Origin: Acidobacteriota bacterium
GTDB lineage: Bacteria > Acidobacteriota > Blastocatellia > Pyrinomonadales > Pyrinomonadaceae
Assembly: GCA_963169175.1 (NCBI GenBank)
Contig: CAUJFK010000342.1
Span: 1 to 6,435 of the forward strand
Reading direction: 5' to 3'
Length of the DNA stretch: 6,435 bases
This document shows positions 5,149 to 6,435 of the stretch, one piece after another; position 1 is the first letter of the stretch; the number at the start of each line of letters is the position of its first letter. The position numbers and the translations under genes were made by a program. Below the pieces are notes generated by a model. The model saw only the letters and a program-made list of their open reading frames with translations. It did no database searches and was not told the origin of the DNA.

Positions 5149-6435
5149 TTGAAAATAGCTCGAATCCTTTTTTGCCTCGGTATGACGGCCGGGCTATTCT
5201 CCGCATGCGTGCGAACACCTGAGCCTGTCGCGCCTACGGGCCCGACAAGTCTAAAGGAAGTTTCGGCCGTCCGGCTGAATTTTCGTTATGAGGCAGACGT
5301 GCCGCCTCCGCCGGAAAAGCCGGGACAGGGTGCTGATGAAAGGAATGCCGCCGTTCAGGCCGATTTCGACCGAAGCCGGCCAAATGAGCTGCTCGACAGG
5401 ACAATACCGGCGCCGGACGGCAAGCGGGTTTTGGCCGTATATCATCAACTCGGCGATGCTCCGGCCGAATTTCGGCTCGATATGTATTCGCCTGAGGGCC
5501 AACTTTTGCGAAAGGTGACCGCGGACGCGATGGCAGCCCACTTTCCGGACACGATCGTCTGGTCGCCGGATTCATCGACCGTTGCCTTTGTCGCTGTCAC
5601 CCGCACGTTAGCGGCGGCCACGCCGACGCCGACGTCCGCTGTCAACGAAGAAGCAACTATACTTCCCTCGCCCACTCAGACGGCGACAACAGATACGAAC
5701 GCAAACGCGGTGGGTAATACAGAATCCGCCGTAAATGCAAATTCGGAGGCGACGCCGCAGTCCTCACCCACTCCGGCACCGCCCGCGAATGTCCTGACAT
5801 TTCGCACAGAGCAGATCTACATCTGCAATGCGGAGGGAGATGGACTAAAACCGCTCACACAGAGTGAAGGCTTGATTTATTTCTATTTTGTCTGGTCGCC
5901 TGACAGCTCGGTGCTTGCGGCACTTGCCGCGACGGGCCGTGAATGGCAGGTACTTTCCTTCAGAGCCGAGCAGGCAAAAGAACAGTTTGTGCCGCTTGGC
6001 AGGCCTAGGGTTATCGAGAAGAACGGACGCGAACGACGGCTTGATGACGGCCTGACCGCCGTGCACCCTGTCTGGTCACCCGATTCGGCAAAGATCGTTT
6101 GTGCGTTCAACGATCAGATCCGTATTTACGATGCCCGCGGCGACGCTCCCACACAGGCGGCGATCCTGCTTAGGAATCATTTACTGCTGTCTTCACAGGC
6201 CTTTGACCGGGAACAGGCCGCAACGCTGAATGCCGCCAACGCTAATGTGAATGCAAACTCAAACGCCATGGCAAACACAAAAGCCAACGCAAACAATGCA
6301 AATGTCGCTATCCTGCCACCGAGCGCTTTGCCCGATCCAAATACGCTTGTATCTTTCAACCCTATCGTTACGTTGAACTGGGTTACCGACGACCAGTTAT
6401 ATTTTGAAACGGCCTTCGTCAAACGAATGGCGAAC
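5149..6435 (+). CDS. PD40 (TolB-like) beta-propeller lipoprotein, 3' end beyond the window
   Basis: The frame is open to the right edge, giving 429 residues from TTG 5149. The N-terminus MKIARILF, a hydrophobic run and FSAC at 17-20 form a lipoprotein signal with lipidation at Cys20; Phe at -3 is a relaxed lipobox. PD40-type propeller strands follow: APDGKRVLAVYH (88-99), VWSPDSSTVAFVA (137-149), QIYICNAEGDGLKPLT (222-237), VWSPDSSVLAALA (248-260) and VWSPDSAKIVCAF (308-320); a weaker LNWVTDDQLYFE (409-420) appears near the edge. Two low-complexity linkers interrupt the propeller: a Thr/Pro/Asn-rich one at about 154-213 and an Asn/Ala-rich one at 361-386. Such propellers usually bind proteins or envelope polymers; no catalytic residues are visible. 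There is no in-frame ATG before 5182, and that ATG would cut the signal too short. TTG 5149, TTG 5140 and GTG 5128 are all possible starts; 5149 gives the most classical lipoprotein N-terminus. No strong ribosome site helps the choice. Confidence 0.82.
   Translation, partial: MKIARILFCLGMTAGLFSACVRTPEPVAPTGPTSLKEVSAVRLNFRYEADVPPPPEKPGQGADERNAAVQADFDRSRPNELLDRTIPAPDGKRVLAVYHQLGDAPAEFRLDMYSPEGQLLRKVTADAMAAHFPDTIVWSPDSSTVAFVAVTRTLAAATPTPTSAVNEEATILPSPTQTATTDTNANAVGNTESAVNANSEATPQSSPTPAPPANVLTFRTEQIYICNAEGDGLKPLTQSEGLIYFYFVWSPDSSVLAALAATGREWQVLSFRAEQAKEQFVPLGRPRVIEKNGRERRLDDGLTAVHPVWSPDSAKIVCAFNDQIRIYDARGDAPTQAAILLRNHLLLSSQAFDREQAATLNAANANVNANSNAMANTKANANNANVAILPPSALPDPNTLVSFNPIVTLNWVTDDQLYFETAFVKRMAN
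5605..5787 (+). repeat. Thr/Pro/Asn-rich low-complexity linker coding region
   Basis: This stretch encodes about 60 residues of the lipoprotein rich in Thr, Pro, Ala, Asn and Ser (for example ATPTPTSA and SPTPAPP). It falls between the AFVA strand and the QIYICNAEGDG strand, which are normally joined by a short loop within one PD40 blade. Confidence 0.6.
6229..6306 (+). repeat. Asn-Ala alternating low-complexity coding repeat
   Basis: Twenty-six codons alternate mainly between Asn and Ala (residues 361-386 of the lipoprotein). Codons are mixed (AAT and AAC; GCA, GCC and GCT), so the pattern seems to be kept at the protein level and does not look like a freshly slipped DNA repeat. Confidence 0.7.

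Noticed and set aside
4992..5222. A 76-codon plus-strand frame starting at GTG 4992
   Set aside because: It has no ribosome site and no recognisable motif, and its end overlaps the signal region of the lipoprotein in another frame.
5234..5675. Minus-strand frames of 76-113 codons opposite the lipoprotein
   Set aside because: They are rich in Arg and Pro without domain signals, while the plus strand carries a lipobox and PD40 motifs throughout.
6229..6306. Short-period repeat considered as a CRISPR-like or tandem DNA array
   Set aside because: The period is two codons with variable synonymous bases and no spacers; it is a coding low-complexity tract.
6177..6422. A minus-strand frame with a hydrophobic Ala/Leu/Phe-rich run resembling membrane helices
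   Set aside because: The apparent helices are the reverse complement of the Asn/Ala-rich linker codons of the lipoprotein, an artefact of low complexity.

Overview
The window holds five protein-coding genes, two of them cut by the window edges, and no RNA gene, insertion sequence, CRISPR array or phage module that I can see. Base composition is moderately GC-rich and even across all genes, so there is no compositional sign of a recently acquired island. Four traits together suggest an Acidobacteriota genome, most likely class Blastocatellia near Pyrinomonadaceae: a secreted lamin-tail-domain protein, an M61 peptidase with a PDZ domain, a PD40-propeller lipoprotein with Asn/Ala-rich linkers, and weak or absent Shine-Dalgarno sites. 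This placement is an inference from style and needs a protein search.

Left half, minus strand, read from right to left. At 1730-3001 is a 12-TM major facilitator pump of the TetA-like DHA1 type. Only 16 bases after its stop comes a secreted metallo-beta-lactamase-fold enzyme of the subclass B3 type (835-1713), with all six zinc ligands present. The tight spacing and the lack of an obvious ribosome site before the second gene suggest one operon combining export with periplasmic hydrolysis. After a 135-base gap containing a 7-bp inverted repeat and a weak promoter candidate, a secreted lamin-tail-domain protein (1-699) starts with its own good ribosome site and runs off the left edge.

Right half, plus strand. 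A 99-base divergent control region (3002-3100) separates the pump from a secreted M61 glycyl-aminopeptidase-like metallopeptidase with a C-terminal PDZ domain (3101-4963). After a 185-base gap comes a TolB-like PD40 beta-propeller lipoprotein (about 5149 to the right edge). Its propeller is interrupted by two low-complexity linkers, and it seems to use a non-ATG start.

All five products carry a signal peptide, a lipoprotein signal or membrane helices, so the window is devoted to the envelope and secretion. The points most worth following are the pump plus B3-type hydrolase pair and the linker-interrupted propeller. I found no clear evidence of a wholly new system.
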